Below are positions 50,388 to 59,216 of a DNA stretch of 64,000 nucleotides, one piece after another (the first letter of the stretch is position 1; each line of letters begins with the position of its first letter). The notes below the pieces were generated by a model. That model was given only the letters and a program-made list of their open reading frames with translations. It ran no database searches and was not told the DNA's origin. The stretch covers positions 620,001-684,000 of the forward strand of contig NZ_BMGD01000002.1 of assembly GCF_014639875.1 (NCBI RefSeq). The letters are read 5' to 3'. Source of the stretch: Blastomonas aquatica (GTDB taxonomy: Bacteria; Pseudomonadota; Alphaproteobacteria; Sphingomonadales; Sphingomonadaceae). The translations under genes and the position numbers were made by a program.

Positions 50388-52330
50388 CAATTCTCTCGGG
50401 TGCGGCCGGTGAGCTGGTCCTTCACGCGTTTGATCGCCGCCGGATTGCGCTTCACGTTGGTAGCGGACTTCATCGCGGCCATCAGCTGCTGGGCATATTC
50501 CTCTGCAACAACCTGGCCCAGCTGGGTGCGGGTGGCGAGCAACAGCTCGGGAACCTTGGTCGCATCGCCGCGGTTGATCTTGGTCAGGTGGACGATGAAC
50601 CAGCCGCTCCGGTTGGGCCCTTCAAGCACCTTGGTGGTGCCTTCGGCCATGCTGAACAGCAACGCTACCGGCGGCGGCACGCGGCCCTGCTGTTGGGTGA
50701 TTGTTTGGCGATTGGTGGCGATCTTTTCGATCCCCGGCAGCGGCACCTTGGATTCGCTGACCGCCTTGGCCAGCGCAGCCGATGTCCGCGATGTCTTGGC
50801 AATGCTGTCCGCAAGCGCTTTAGCCGCGCTCAGGCCCTGCGCAATTGCCCAGTCGCTTGCGACCCGCTCGCGGATCGAAGCGAGTGGTGGCGGGGCAGCA
50901 AGCTTGATCTCCTGAACCTCGAAGACCACAAACTCCGTACCCTGCTGTACCTCGGCCAGCTGCGGCCCGGCATCTTCCTCTAGCGAAAACGCTACCGGCA
51001 ACATCGCCTGATAGGCACCAATCGCCGCGAAATCGGGATTGGTAGGTGATTGGCCGTTGGCGAGCAGTTCGGGGCTGGTTTCAAGCGTCAGATTTTCGTC
51101 CTTGGCGATATCGGCCAGCGAAGCACCATCGGCGATGCGGTCTTCCAGATCGGCGGTAAAGTCCGACACCGTTTGACGCAGCTTTTCCTGCGCGAGCTCA
51201 TTTTCCAGCGCGGGCCGGACCTGGGCGAGGCTGCGCGCGGCAATTGCCGTAACGCTGTCGACACGGACCACGTGCCATCCCAATGCGGATCGGGCAGGGG
51301 CCGCGACCTTGCCTGCCGCTGTGCTGAACACCGCGTTGGCCACTGCAGGTGATGTCACCCGAGTAACCTCAGCCTTTGATTGGAGGCCCAGTTCAACCGG
51401 TTCAAGCCCGGCCTCTCTTGCGGCTGCGGCCATGCTGGTCCCGCCGTTGATCTTTGCGGCAATCGCCTTTGCGGCAGCCTCGGTAGGAACGATCAGTTGT
51501 TCCAGGTCGCGCTTTTCGGTGGCGGCGAACTCCGCCGACCGCTGCTTGTAGAGCGCGGCGATCTCGGCATCGCTGATCTTCACCTGATCGCGAAAGCGGT
51601 CGGTCATGAAGGTCGCAAACCGCAGCACCCTGCGCTCGGGAATGCGGTAGCGCGAGGAATTGCGGGTAAAGAAGGTCTGAAGCTGCTCGGCGGTGGGTGC
51701 GGTGCGGGGCGCGAACGCCCCCGACGGCACGAACGCGATTTCGCCCTCGCGGCCTTCGATCACCAGACCGGCATAAGGCAGCGCCATCTGCTCGGACATC
51801 TTGGCACCAAAGGTTGCCGGAACCACCAGCTGGTCGGTCATCAGACCGCGCTCGATATCGGCGCGGACACGCGCTTCGGTGAGGCCCTGCTGGGCGAGCG
51901 CATTGCGGAACAGCGTCTCGTCGAAGCGGCCATCGGCGCCCTTGAAGGCCTGAATTCCGGAAATCTCGCTATCGACCAATCGCTTGCTCGCACCCAGGCC
52001 GATGCTGTCGCCAAACGCCGACGCAGCGTAGCTGCCGATCATCTGCTCGAGGATGCCGTCGATCCCGCCCTGTTCATCGAACGCGGTCATGTCGAGTTGC
52101 GGATTGTCCTGGCGATACTGGTTGAAGGCATTGCTGACAGTCGCAGAGAACTCGGCCGTCCCGATCCCATCGCCGTCGATTTCGGCGACGCTCTCGCTGC
52201 TCACTCCGCCAAAGGTTGCGCCGCCGGTCACATCGGAGGCGGCAAAAGCGACCGCAATCAGCGCCAGAAAGATAAAGCTGATCGCAAGGCCGATCTTGGA
52301 CTGGAAGAACGAACGAAAGAAGCTGATCAT
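50387..52330 (-). CDS. ppiD: Peptidylprolyl isomerase PpiD-like, SurA N-terminal domain
   Basis: 647 residues. One N-terminal transmembrane anchor (about residues 14-31, LAISFIFLALIAVAFAAS) is followed by a periplasmic SurA-N-like chaperone region with RIPERRVLRFATF and a parvulin domain (DLEQLIVPTEAAAKAIAAKI, ALGWHVVRVDSV). The second part is long and less conserved. PpiD-type proteins assist folding of secreted proteins leaving SecYEG. It begins the chain of overlapping genes trpE-G-D-C-moaC-moeA. tpiA is divergent, 202 bases away. Confidence 0.93.
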   Translation of the reverse strand: MISFFRSFFQSKIGLAISFIFLALIAVAFAASDVTGGATFGGVSSESVAEIDGDGIGTAEFSATVSNAFNQYRQDNPQLDMTAFDEQGGIDGILEQMIGSYAASAFGDSIGLGASKRLVDSEISGIQAFKGADGRFDETLFRNALAQQGLTEARVRADIERGLMTDQLVVPATFGAKMSEQMALPYAGLVIEGREGEIAFVPSGAFAPRTAPTAEQLQTFFTRNSSRYRIPERRVLRFATFMTDRFRDQVKISDAEIAALYKQRSAEFAATEKRDLEQLIVPTEAAAKAIAAKINGGTSMAAAAREAGLEPVELGLQSKAEVTRVTSPAVANAVFSTAAGKVAAPARSALGWHVVRVDSVTAIAARSLAQVRPALENELAQEKLRQTVSDFTADLEDRIADGASLADIAKDENLTLETSPELLANGQSPTNPDFAAIGAYQAMLPVAFSLEEDAGPQLAEVQQGTEFVVFEVQEIKLAAPPPLASIRERVASDWAIAQGLSAAKALADSIAKTSRTSAALAKAVSESKVPLPGIEKIATNRQTITQQQGRVPPPVALLFSMAEGTTKVLEGPNRSGWFIVHLTKINRGDATKVPELLLATRTQLGQVVAEEYAQQLMAAMKSATNVKRNPAAIKRVKDQLTGRTREN

Positions 52331-52532
52331 CGAAGGGCCTGCAATGTGAGGCGGGGCCGGAAAGGGGCCTGCCCTGTTAAGACGCGGGGTGAAAATGCGC
52401 GCGAGCTTTAGGGGGCTTTGGCGCGGGCATCAACCCTCCCGCGAGCATGCCGTGACCGCCACTGGTCAAGCCGGGTACGATTTGCTAGCCGCCAGTCGTA
52501 ATTGCAAAACGCACATCAAGGGACAGACCAGC

Positions 52533-53279
52533 GTGAGCCAGCATAAATCCTATATCGTCGGCAACTGGAAGATGAATGGCTATCAGGCCGACATATCAAA
52601 ATTACAGGCGATTGCCGATGGCTCCGGAAGCGATGCGGGGGTCGAAGTAGCGATCTGCCCGCCCGCAACGCTGATCGCGGCGTTTGCGCAACGCGCCGGC
52701 GGGGTTCGCATCGGGGCGCAGGATTGCCACGCCAAGTCATCGGGCGCGCACACCGGGTGCCTGTCTGCAGCGATGCTCAAGGAAGCAGGTGCGACCTTCT
52801 CGATAGTGGGTCATTCCGAACGCCGCGCCGATCAGGGCGAGGGCGACGCCGATGTGGCCGCCAAGGCGCAGGCGCTGCACGAGGCAGGGCTTGGCGCAAT
52901 CGTGTGTGTCGGTGAAACCCTGGAACAGCGTGATTCCGGCGATGCGATCGCCATGGTCACCGCCCAGCTTGCCGCATCCTTGCCTGGCGCGGCATCGGCG
53001 GATTGGTTGTCGGTGGCGTATGAGCCGGTCTGGGCGATTGGCACCGGCCGTGTGCCGCGATCTGAAGATATCGCTGCGATGCATGCCGCGCTTCGGGCAA
53101 CCCTGACCGACAGGCTGGGCGCTGCAGGCGCTGGCGTACGCATTTTGTACGGCGGATCGGTCAACCCGGGCAACGCGGCCGAAATCCTGGCGATCCCGGA
53201 TGTTGGCGGTGCGCTGGTCGGCGGTGCCAGTCTGAAGTCGGAGACCTTCCTCCCGATCATCCAGGCCGCCCCGCGGTGA
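52533..53279 (+). CDS. tpiA: Triosephosphate isomerase
   Basis: 248 residues from a GTG at 52533 with AAGGGACAG upstream; the open frame to 52389 is not used. Catalytic residues are Lys13 (NWKMN), His in SIVGHSERR and Glu in AYEPVWAIGTG, with the phosphate loop YGGSVNPGNA. It interconverts DHAP and glyceraldehyde-3-phosphate. secG follows 158 bases on, with a 36-bp tandem repeat array in between. Confidence 0.98.
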   Translation: MSQHKSYIVGNWKMNGYQADISKLQAIADGSGSDAGVEVAICPPATLIAAFAQRAGGVRIGAQDCHAKSSGAHTGCLSAAMLKEAGATFSIVGHSERRADQGEGDADVAAKAQALHEAGLGAIVCVGETLEQRDSGDAIAMVTAQLAASLPGAASADWLSVAYEPVWAIGTGRVPRSEDIAAMHAALRATLTDRLGAAGAGVRILYGGSVNPGNAAEILAIPDVGGALVGGASLKSETFLPIIQAAPR

Positions 53280-53297
53280 CACGTGGTGCGCGGCTGG

Positions 53298-53392
53298 TTG
53301 CGCTGGCGCTATTCACTCGCCCCTGCCAGCTAGTTGCGCTGGCGCGATCCACTCGCCCCTGCCAGCTAGTTGCGCTGGCGCTATCCACTCGC
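53298..53392. repeat. Tandem 36-bp direct repeats between tpiA and secG
   Basis: Two complete and one partial copy of a 36-bp unit start at 53298, 53334 and 53370. Each begins TTGCGCTGGCGC, has (A/T)TCCACTCGC in the middle and ends CCCCTGCCAGCTAG. Copies differ by only a few bases. Units are contiguous without spacers, so this is not CRISPR. They are outside both reading frames. Confidence 0.93.
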
Positions 53393-53437
53393 TATGTGCG
53401 CGCCAACACTTTTCCTTTTGTCTGGGTCTGACCGTTC

Positions 53438-53893
53438 ATGTCGTCGATATTCCTGTTCATCACCATCGTGCAGACGCTGATTGCTGCTGCCATGGTGGGT
53501 GTCATCCTGATGCAGCGTTCCGAAGGCGGCGCGCTGGGCGTGGGCGGAAGCCCCAATGGCCTGATGTCGGCGCGCGGCGCGGGCGATCTGCTGACCCGGA
53601 TGACTGCAGTGCTGGCGACTTTGTTTGTAGTGCTCAGCATCGTCCTGGCCGTAATGGCAGCCAATATCCACTCGACCGGCGACATCGATACCTCGTTGCA
53701 GCGCGGCGCTGCGGCTCCGCTCACCGATCCGCTGGCAGCGCCTGCGACTCCTGGCATGCCCGGTAGCGGTGATCCGCTGTCGGCTGCCGGTGCGCAGAAC
53801 ACCGCTCCGGCCGATGCTGCTCCTGCTCAGAGCGCCCCGATGCAGACCGCTCCGGCACCCGCTGCGCCTGCAGGCGAGGCCCCCGCCAACTGA
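53438..53893 (+). CDS. secG: Protein translocase subunit SecG
   Basis: 151 residues. Two hydrophobic segments (about 3-22 and 55-76) flank a loop with LMQRSEGGALGVGGSPNGLM, the SecG hallmark. The C-terminal 70 residues are Ala/Pro-rich, longer than in E. coli SecG (about 110 residues), as often seen in sphingomonads. It joins SecYE in the inner membrane. No clear Shine-Dalgarno lies before the ATG. Confidence 0.95.
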   Translation: MSSIFLFITIVQTLIAAAMVGVILMQRSEGGALGVGGSPNGLMSARGAGDLLTRMTAVLATLFVVLSIVLAVMAANIHSTGDIDTSLQRGAAAPLTDPLAAPATPGMPGSGDPLSAAGAQNTAPADAAPAQSAPMQTAPAPAAPAGEAPAN

Positions 53894-53994
53894 TCTGCCC
53901 GCCGCATTTGGGCGGTATGTGCACAGTTTTTTGTTTTCCTTACGGATTCGCGCGCTTGTCAGCCCTGCGCGCGACCGAGTAACGGGTTGTTCCC

Positions 53995-55632
53995 ATGGCG
54001 CGTTTCATTTTCATCACCGGCGGCGTGGTTTCATCGCTTGGCAAGGGCCTCATGGCCGCCAGCCTTGGCGCATTGCTCCAGGCACGCGGCTATCGCGTCC
54101 GCATCCGTAAGTTCGATCCGTATCTCAACGTCGATCCGGGCACGATGTCGCCCTATCAGCACGGCGAAGTCTATGTAACTGATGACGGCGCCGAAACCGA
54201 TCTCGATCTTGGCCATTACGAGCGCTTCACCGGCGTTTCTGCACGCCAGTCGGACAACGTGACGTCGGGCCGCATCTATCAGACTATCATCCAGCGCGAG
54301 CGCCGCGGCGATTATCTGGGTGCGACCGTTCAGGTCATCCCGCACGTCACCGATGCGATCAAGGAATTCGCCCAGGCCGAAACCGAAGACCTCGATTTCG
54401 TCCTGTGCGAGATTGGCGGAACCGTCGGCGATATCGAAAGCCTGCCGTTCATCGAGGCCATCCGCCAGTTGCGCAACGATATCGGGCGTGAAAACACCGT
54501 CTTCGTCCATGTGACTCTTGTGCCGTATATCGCTGCTGCCGGCGAGCTGAAGACCAAGCCCACCCAGCACAGCGTGCGCGAACTGACCTCGCTGGGCATC
54601 CAGCCCGACATCCTGCTGTGCCGCTGCGAAAAGCCGCTGCCCGATTCGGATCGGGCGAAGATCGCGTTGTTCTGCAACGTCCGCAAGGAAGCCGTGATCC
54701 CCGCGCTCGATGCCAAGAGCATTTATGCGGTGCCCACCCAATATCACGCCGAAGGCCTCGACAACGAGGTACTGCGCGCCTTTGGCATCCACGATTCGCC
54801 CGAGCCTGACCTGTCGCGCTGGACCGACATTATGGAACGGCACGAACACCCCGAAGGCGAAGTCACCATCGGTGTGGTTGGCAAATATGTCGGCCTGCAG
54901 GATGCCTACAAGTCGCTGCACGAAGCCCTGGTCCATGGCGGCCTTGCCAACCGGGTCAAGGTTCACGTCAAATGGCTCGACGCCGAGCTGTTCGAGAAGC
55001 TACCCGATGACGAGCTTGCCGCGTTGCTCGAGCCAATGCACGGTATTCTGGTTCCCGGCGGTTTTGGCGAGCGAGGCAGCGAGGGCAAGATTTCCTCGGT
55101 CCGCTTCGCACGCGAACGCGATGTACCTTTCTTCGGGATTTGTTTGGGCATGCAGATGGCGTGCATCGAGGCGGCCCGGAACACATCGGGGATCATGTCG
55201 GCCTCGACCACCGAGTTCGGTGCGACCAACGAGCCGATCGTCGGCTTGATCACCGAATGGATGGGCGAAACCGGCCTGCAAAAGCGCAGCGCCGAAGGCG
55301 ACCTGGGCGGTACCATGCGCCTCGGCGCATTTCCCGCCAAGCTCTCGGGCAACAGCCGGGTGCGCGGGATCTATGGCAGCGATACGATCAGCGAGCGCCA
55401 CCGGCATCGCTATGAGGTCAACACCGCATACCATGACCGGCTCGAACAGGGCGGCCTGGTGTTCTCTGGTATGTCGCCCGATGGCGTGCTTCCCGAAATC
55501 GTCGAGCGACCTGATCACAGCTGGTTTGTCGGGGTACAGTATCACCCCGAACTCAAGAGCAAGCCGTTCGATCCGCACCCGCTGTTCGCAAGCTTCATCG
55601 AGGCAGCTGTCGCGCAGAGCCGCCTGGTTTGA
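53995..55632 (+). CDS. pyrG: CTP synthase
   Basis: 545 residues. The N-terminal synthetase domain starts [19 protein letters not shown] and has [20 protein letters not shown]. The C-terminal glutaminase has the nucleophile Cys in [12 protein letters not shown] and the His/Glu of [12 protein letters not shown]. It makes CTP from UTP. The start has no strong RBS. It follows secG by 101 bases. Confidence 0.99.
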   Translation: MARFIFITGGVVSSLGKGLMAASLGALLQARGYRVRIRKFDPYLNVDPGTMSPYQHGEVYVTDDGAETDLDLGHYERFTGVSARQSDNVTSGRIYQTIIQRERRGDYLGATVQVIPHVTDAIKEFAQAETEDLDFVLCEIGGTVGDIESLPFIEAIRQLRNDIGRENTVFVHVTLVPYIAAAGELKTKPTQHSVRELTSLGIQPDILLCRCEKPLPDSDRAKIALFCNVRKEAVIPALDAKSIYAVPTQYHAEGLDNEVLRAFGIHDSPEPDLSRWTDIMERHEHPEGEVTIGVVGKYVGLQDAYKSLHEALVHGGLANRVKVHVKWLDAELFEKLPDDELAALLEPMHGILVPGGFGERGSEGKISSVRFARERDVPFFGICLGMQMACIEAARNTSGIMSASTTEFGATNEPIVGLITEWMGETGLQKRSAEGDLGGTMRLGAFPAKLSGNSRVRGIYGSDTISERHRHRYEVNTAYHDRLEQGGLVFSGMSPDGVLPEIVERPDHSWFVGVQYHPELKSKPFDPHPLFASFIEAAVAQSRLV

Positions 55633-55776
55633 GTCGGTGCGCGTAGCTGGCCCAGAGCCAGCACGCCCCCTTTTTAGTGACGCAGGTTAAATGCGGCGAA
55701 GATCGGCCGCAAAACACCGCGTGATGCGCCAATTTACCACACCGCATAACGACTTTTTTACGCTATTTGACATTGT

Positions 55777-55792
55777 TGTGCGGTGGCGCACA
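55777..55792. promoter_or_regulatory. Crp-type 16-bp dyad upstream of the Crp-family gene
   Basis: TGTGCGGTGGCGCACA has perfectly symmetric TGTGCG/CGCACA arms with a 4-base centre. The spacing TGTG-N8-CACA is that of CRP/FNR operators. A TTGACA (55767-55772) lies just upstream, though no good -10 follows at 17 bases. The dyad sits 112 bases before the ATG, so autoregulation is likely. Confidence 0.65.
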
Positions 55793-55904
55793 GCGGCGTA
55801 ATGGGTTTCGTGGGAAGAAACATCTGTCGGCAGCGACGGGGCGGTTGAAGCAAAGTTGCTCGATCGGATCGACTGCTGACAGAAAGGAAGGGGAAGATCC
55901 GATC

Positions 55905-56588
55905 ATGCACGCCAATGAGCTTGCCGCACTTCTGGCTAGCCACAGCCTGTTTGCCGATTGCGAAACCGATGAGCTTTCCGACATCATCCTGCGGGGTCAC
56001 TTTGTGCGCTTTCGCAAAGGCCAGGAAATCATGGGCCAGGGTGATGATGGCGATAACCTGCTGATCATCCTGACCGGATTTGCCCGTGTCAGCATGGTTG
56101 CCAGCAACGGCCACGAGATTGTGCTCGATTATGCCGAGCCCGGTTATGTGATCGGTGAAATCGCATTTTTGGATGGCGGATCGCGAACGGCCTCGATCGA
56201 GGCGCTGACCGAGCTGACGGCATTGTCGCTCTCGCGTCCCGCGTTCGAGGAGATCGCCGAACGGCATGTGGCTTTGCCGCGGCGGATGCTGCGGGTGATG
56301 GCCAAAAGGCTGCGGCAGGCCAACGATGTCATTGAGGCGGACCGGGCGTTCACATCCGGACCCCGGCTGGCGCGCTATTTGTTGCGCCTGATGGTTTCGG
56401 GGGCAAACGAGGGCAAGCTCAAGTTGGACCTGAGCCAGAGCGAGCTTGGTACCTTCGCGGGATTGTCACGCGAACAGATTAATAGACAGCTCTCTGCTTG
56501 GTCCGACGCCGGGTTGATCGAGCTGGAACAGGGCAGGGTCAAGATCATCGACCGTGATACGCTGCTGGAGATTTCCGAAGCAGCGTGA
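55905..56588 (+). CDS. Crp/Fnr-family transcriptional regulator
   Basis: 227 residues from MHANELAALLASHSLFAD; the frame to 55767 is upstream extension. The cyclic-nucleotide-binding-type domain holds FRKGQEIMGQGDDGDNLLII and VIGEIAFLDGGSRTASIEAL. The C-terminal HTH is SQSELGTFAGLSREQINRQL. There is no N-terminal Cys cluster, so it is not an oxygen-sensing Fnr; effector is uncertain. The gene stands alone, with a Crp-type palindrome upstream. A 9-bp hairpin follows at 56673. Confidence 0.93.
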   Translation: MHANELAALLASHSLFADCETDELSDIILRGHFVRFRKGQEIMGQGDDGDNLLIILTGFARVSMVASNGHEIVLDYAEPGYVIGEIAFLDGGSRTASIEALTELTALSLSRPAFEEIAERHVALPRRMLRVMAKRLRQANDVIEADRAFTSGPRLARYLLRLMVSGANEGKLKLDLSQSELGTFAGLSREQINRQLSAWSDAGLIELEQGRVKIIDRDTLLEISEAA

Positions 56589-56610
56589 CGGGATATGGTG
56601 ACGCACAAGT

Positions 56611-56790
56611 TTCGAGTTTTCCGGGGCTGGGCAAGGTTCATGCGACCCTACCGAACCTGGCCCCGGAGAAAACCCCGCGCCCTGAGTGGCGCGGGGTCAC
56701 GAGTTTCACATTTTTTCCGGGGAAGGGTGCGGTAAATGCGACCCGGCCAATCCCTCTCCTGGAGAAAGCAGCGTCCTGAGCGGGCGCGGA
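56611..56790. repeat. Imperfect tandem duplication of about 96 bp after the Crp-family gene
   Basis: Landmarks repeat at a 94-96-base spacing: TTTTCCGGGG (56617, 56713), ATGCGACCC (56640, 56736), GGAGAA (56665, 56761) and CCTGAG (56681, 56775). The remainder is diverged. A small frame (56585-56779) that overlaps the upstream stop by GTGA covers both copies, but a terminator-like hairpin in the middle argues against it being a gene. Confidence 0.6.
56673..56696 (+). terminator. Hairpin terminator after the Crp-family gene
   Basis: CCCCGCGCC (56673-56681) pairs perfectly with GGCGCGGGG (56688-56696) around a six-base loop. The T-rich CACATTTTTT comes about 13 bases later, so it may be weak as a rho-independent terminator. 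Confidence 0.55.
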
Positions 56791-56882
56791 GGGCGGGCCT
56801 GCAAAGGCTCGCCCTCTTCTGTTTGGTGGCCTTTGCTGTTTCCCCTACCGCTTGCAGGAGGGGAGAAAGATGCGCTTAACGC

Positions 56883-56911
56883 AAAAAGGGTGGGCCGTTG
56901 CCGACCCACCC
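56883..56911 (-). terminator. Rho-independent terminator of hsp20
   Basis: On the minus strand GGGTGGGTCGG pairs with CGGCCCACCC-type bases (56888-56911) and is followed by TTTTTGC (plus AAAAA at 56883-56887). It lies 36 bases after the hsp20 stop. Confidence 0.85.
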
Positions 56912-56946
56912 CGTTGCAGTTTTACCCACAGTGAAACGAGCCAGTG

Positions 56947-57429
56947 TCAGGCCGCCTTCACATCACCTTCCTCAGAGGCTTTGCCCTCGACCACCGACAG
57001 CTTTGGGGCGCCGCTGATAGTAATCTTCTTGGGCTTCATCGCCTCGGGCACTTCGCGGACCAGATCGATGGTCAAAAGGCCATCTTCGAGCCCAGCGTCG
57101 CTGACCCGGACGAAGTCGGCCAGTTCGAACCGGCGTTCGAAGTTCCGGTTGGCGATGCCCATGTGGAGGAAGTTGCCGCGCGATTCGGTTTCGGCAGGCT
57201 TGCGGCCCGACACCACCAGCAGGTTTTGCTGCGCGGTGATGTCGATCTCTTCAGCCTTGAAACCGGCGACCGCAATGGTGACGCGGTAGGCGTCGTCGCT
57301 GTTGCGCTCGATGTTGAACGGCGGGTAATTATCGCCCTGTGCAGCCCGTGCCTGATTTTCCAGCAAGTCGAACAGCCGGTCAAAGCCAACAGTGGTGCGG
57401 CGATAAGGGGTAAAGTCAAAACGGTTCAT
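56947..57429 (-). CDS. Hsp20/alpha-crystallin small heat-shock protein
   Basis: 160 residues from ATG 57429 (a TTG two codons earlier is ignored). N-terminal MNRFDFTPYRRTTVGFDRLF is typical of the IbpA/HspA group. The alpha-crystallin domain includes YPPFNIERNSDDAYRVTIAV, the FKAEEIDITAQQNLLVVSGR strand and a AFERRFELA-like NFERRFELADFVRV. It prevents aggregation of heat-denatured proteins. A sigma-32-type promoter and a ROSE-like thermometer lie upstream, and a terminator downstream. Confidence 0.97.
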   Translation of the reverse strand: MNRFDFTPYRRTTVGFDRLFDLLENQARAAQGDNYPPFNIERNSDDAYRVTIAVAGFKAEEIDITAQQNLLVVSGRKPAETESRGNFLHMGIANRNFERRFELADFVRVSDAGLEDGLLTIDLVREVPEAMKPKKITISGAPKLSVVEGKASEEGDVKAA

Positions 57430-57525
57430 CTTCAAAATCCTTTATATAAGCGATTTCATAGGTTTGAAGCCCACAGACGTGGCGCCTCGGTAGCGGTGAA
57501 CCACCCCTAAGGCGTGGCTCACATC
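57430..57525 (-). promoter_or_regulatory. ROSE-type RNA thermometer in the hsp20 leader
   Basis: On the minus strand the leader has a TCGCT (plus 57449-57453) that can pair with the AGGA Shine-Dalgarno (plus 57438-57441) with the central G bulged, the hallmark of the U(U/C)GCU motif in ROSE elements. An outer stem CTTCAAA/TTTGAAG (plus 57463-57469 and 57430-57436) encloses it and ends one base before the ATG. Further upstream GTGAGCCAC/GTGGTTCAC gives a second hairpin. Heat should melt this and permit translation. Confidence 0.8.
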
Positions 57526-57529
57526 GGAA

Positions 57530-57557
57530 ATTTAGGATTGCACAAACCGGTTTCAAG
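57530..57557 (-). promoter_or_regulatory. Sigma-32 (RpoH)-type promoter of hsp20
   Basis: On the minus strand CTTGAAA (plus 57551-57557) is followed by a 14-base spacer and CCTAAAT (plus 57530-57536). This resembles the RpoH pattern CTTGAAA-N13/15-CCCATNT. The predicted start lies about 90 bases before the hsp20 ATG and gives the right leader length for the thermometer. Confidence 0.6.
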
Positions 57558-57604
57558 ATGGATTTTTTGATGATGCGGGGTCGAATTTGCATCTGCGCGA
57601 GACG

Positions 57605-57643
57605 AAAAAAGAGCGTCCGGCCCCCAAGACCCGGACGCTCTTT
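57605..57643 (-). terminator. Strong bidirectional-looking terminator in the hsp20-lolC gap
   Basis: GAGCGTCCGG (57611-57620) pairs perfectly with CCGGACGCTC (57631-57640). On the minus strand it is followed by TTTTTT (plus 57605-57610); the plus side has only TTTATC. No gene on the minus strand ends here, so it implies an unseen transcript upstream. Confidence 0.85.
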
Positions 57644-57830
57644 ATCAAGTCCCTCTGTCGCGCGCAGATGGCGATTGACCATGCTCGCAACGTCTGGGAC
57701 CCTGGTCACCGCCGCTTTCCCCAAAACGACGGAAACTATCCCCGAACCCATGGCCGTAGCCGCTTGATCCGCGTTGTCATGATTCCGTAATGCGTTCCCT
57801 TAAGCTAGGATTATTAGCGGGTTCCCGTCA
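57644..57830 (-). ncRNA. Candidate small RNA, bounded by the terminator at 57605-57643
   Basis: The minus strand from about 57830 to 57644 has no convincing protein; frames present lack a start with RBS or protein-like composition, apart from a 14-codon MTTRIKRLRPWVRG frame. A TAATAAT -10-like element occurs near plus 57813, without a clear -35. The existence of a strong U-tail terminator is the main evidence. The exact 5' end is unknown. Confidence 0.25.
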
Positions 57831-57977
57831 TTTTTGGTTTATTCTGTGATCTATCTGCAACAGGTGTGCGGATGATGCGCCATTGTCAGCGAACCGGCGG
57901 CTGGCTAGAGCGTAAGCCTTGGTGCCTTTTCACCGCAAAGGCATCTTCCAGCCATCCGAAAGGTCCGGTCCACGTTT

Positions 57978-59216
57978 ATGCTGTCCACTTTTGAATGGAC
58001 GATCGCCAAACGCTATCTGCTGCCCGGGCGGGGCGAGGCGTTTATCTTCCTCGTTGCCGGCATCAGCCTGATCGCAGTGATGCTCGGCGTCGCTGCCCTC
58101 GTGATCGTGATGAGCGTGATGAATGGCTTTCGCGCTGAACTGCTCGACAAGATCGTCGGCCTCAATGGCCATGCGGTGGTGCAGGGCTATGGTGGGAGGC
58201 TTAAGAACTGGCAGGAAATCCTGGCTGAAACACGCAAGATGGACGGCGTCGTTGCAGCCTCGCCGCTGATCGAACAGCCGCTGCTGGTCAATTACGAGGG
58301 CCGGGTGGAGGCGATATTGGTGCGCGGGACCGATGCCCCCGACATTGCCGACCTCCAGAGCAAGACCGTACTGGGATCGATCACCGCGCTGAAGGCTGGT
58401 GCATCGAAGGTCGCGATCGGCTCGCGCCTTGCGCAGAATCTGGGCGTGCGGATCGGGGACAGCATCACGATCATCAACCCTACCGGTCGTTCGACGCCAT
58501 TTGGTACGGTGCCGCGCGAAATCCTGTATGAGGTTGCCGCGATCGTCGAGATCGGAATCTACGATTACGACAAGGCCTTTGTCATCATGCCGATCCGCGA
58601 CGCTCAGCTTTTGCTGCTGCTGGGTGATCAGGTTGGGATGATCGAGATCACCACCCGCGATGCCGACCGGGTGAGTGACATTCTCGCGCCGCTGGCAGAG
58701 CGGTTGCGCGGCCAGGCCCAGATAGCGGACTGGCGCACGATCAACGCATCGTTGTTCGAGGCGCTGGCAGTCGAACGGGTGGCAATGTTCATCGTGCTGT
58801 CGATCATCATCCTGGTGGCCGTGTTCAACATCTTGTCGTCGCTGATCATGCTGGTGCGCGCCAAGACCCGCGACATCGCGATCCTGCGCACGATGGGGGC
58901 CAGCCGAAAGTCTTTGCTCAAGATCTTCATCACCGTGGGGCTGATCATCGGGTCGCTGGGCACCTTGGCCGGGCTTGGGCTGGGCTTTGTGTTCCTGTAT
59001 TTTCGCCAGAACATCGTCCTGTTCGTGCAGATGGTGACAGGGCAGGAACTGTGGGATCCATCGATCCGCTTCCTGACCGAGCTGCCCAGCCGTACCGATC
59101 CCTATGAGGTGCTCGGTATCACCGCGATGGCGATGATCTTCAGCTTCCTCGCCACGCTCTATCCGGCGCTCAAGGCGTCGAGTACCGATCCTGTGCAGGT
59201 GCTGCGTTATGAGTGA
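57978..59216 (+). CDS. lolC: Lipoprotein-releasing ABC transporter permease LolC/E
   Basis: 412 residues with the MacB/LolCE plan. A first transmembrane helix (about 22-46, [20 protein letters not shown]) precedes a large periplasmic domain (48-260). Three further helices lie at about 268-290, 317-342 and 376-398, with [20 protein letters not shown] at the coupling loop. It extracts outer-membrane lipoproteins for LolA with LolD as ATPase. A single LolC/E-type permease followed by LolD is usual for Alphaproteobacteria. It overlaps lolD by 8 bases. Confidence 0.95.
   Translation: MLSTFEWTIAKRYLLPGRGEAFIFLVAGISLIAVMLGVAALVIVMSVMNGFRAELLDKIVGLNGHAVVQGYGGRLKNWQEILAETRKMDGVVAASPLIEQPLLVNYEGRVEAILVRGTDAPDIADLQSKTVLGSITALKAGASKVAIGSRLAQNLGVRIGDSITIINPTGRSTPFGTVPREILYEVAAIVEIGIYDYDKAFVIMPIRDAQLLLLLGDQVGMIEITTRDADRVSDILAPLAERLRGQAQIADWRTINASLFEALAVERVAMFIVLSIIILVAVFNILSSLIMLVRAKTRDIAILRTMGASRKSLLKIFITVGLIIGSLGTLAGLGLGFVFLYFRQNIVLFVQMVTGQELWDPSIRFLTELPSRTDPYEVLGITAMAMIFSFLATLYPALKASSTDPVQVLRYE

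Noticed and set aside
53298-53392. CRISPR array (unit is 36 bp)
   Set aside because: Units are directly abutting with no spacers, only about 2.7 copies, and no cas genes.
56585-56779. Small gene overlapping the Crp-family stop by GTGA
   Set aside because: Contains a strong hairpin inside and no conserved features; translated sequence is a duplicated non-coding segment.
57416-57751. 111-codon minus-strand frame upstream of hsp20
   Set aside because: It passes through the thermometer, the hsp20 promoter and a terminator, which cannot all be coding.
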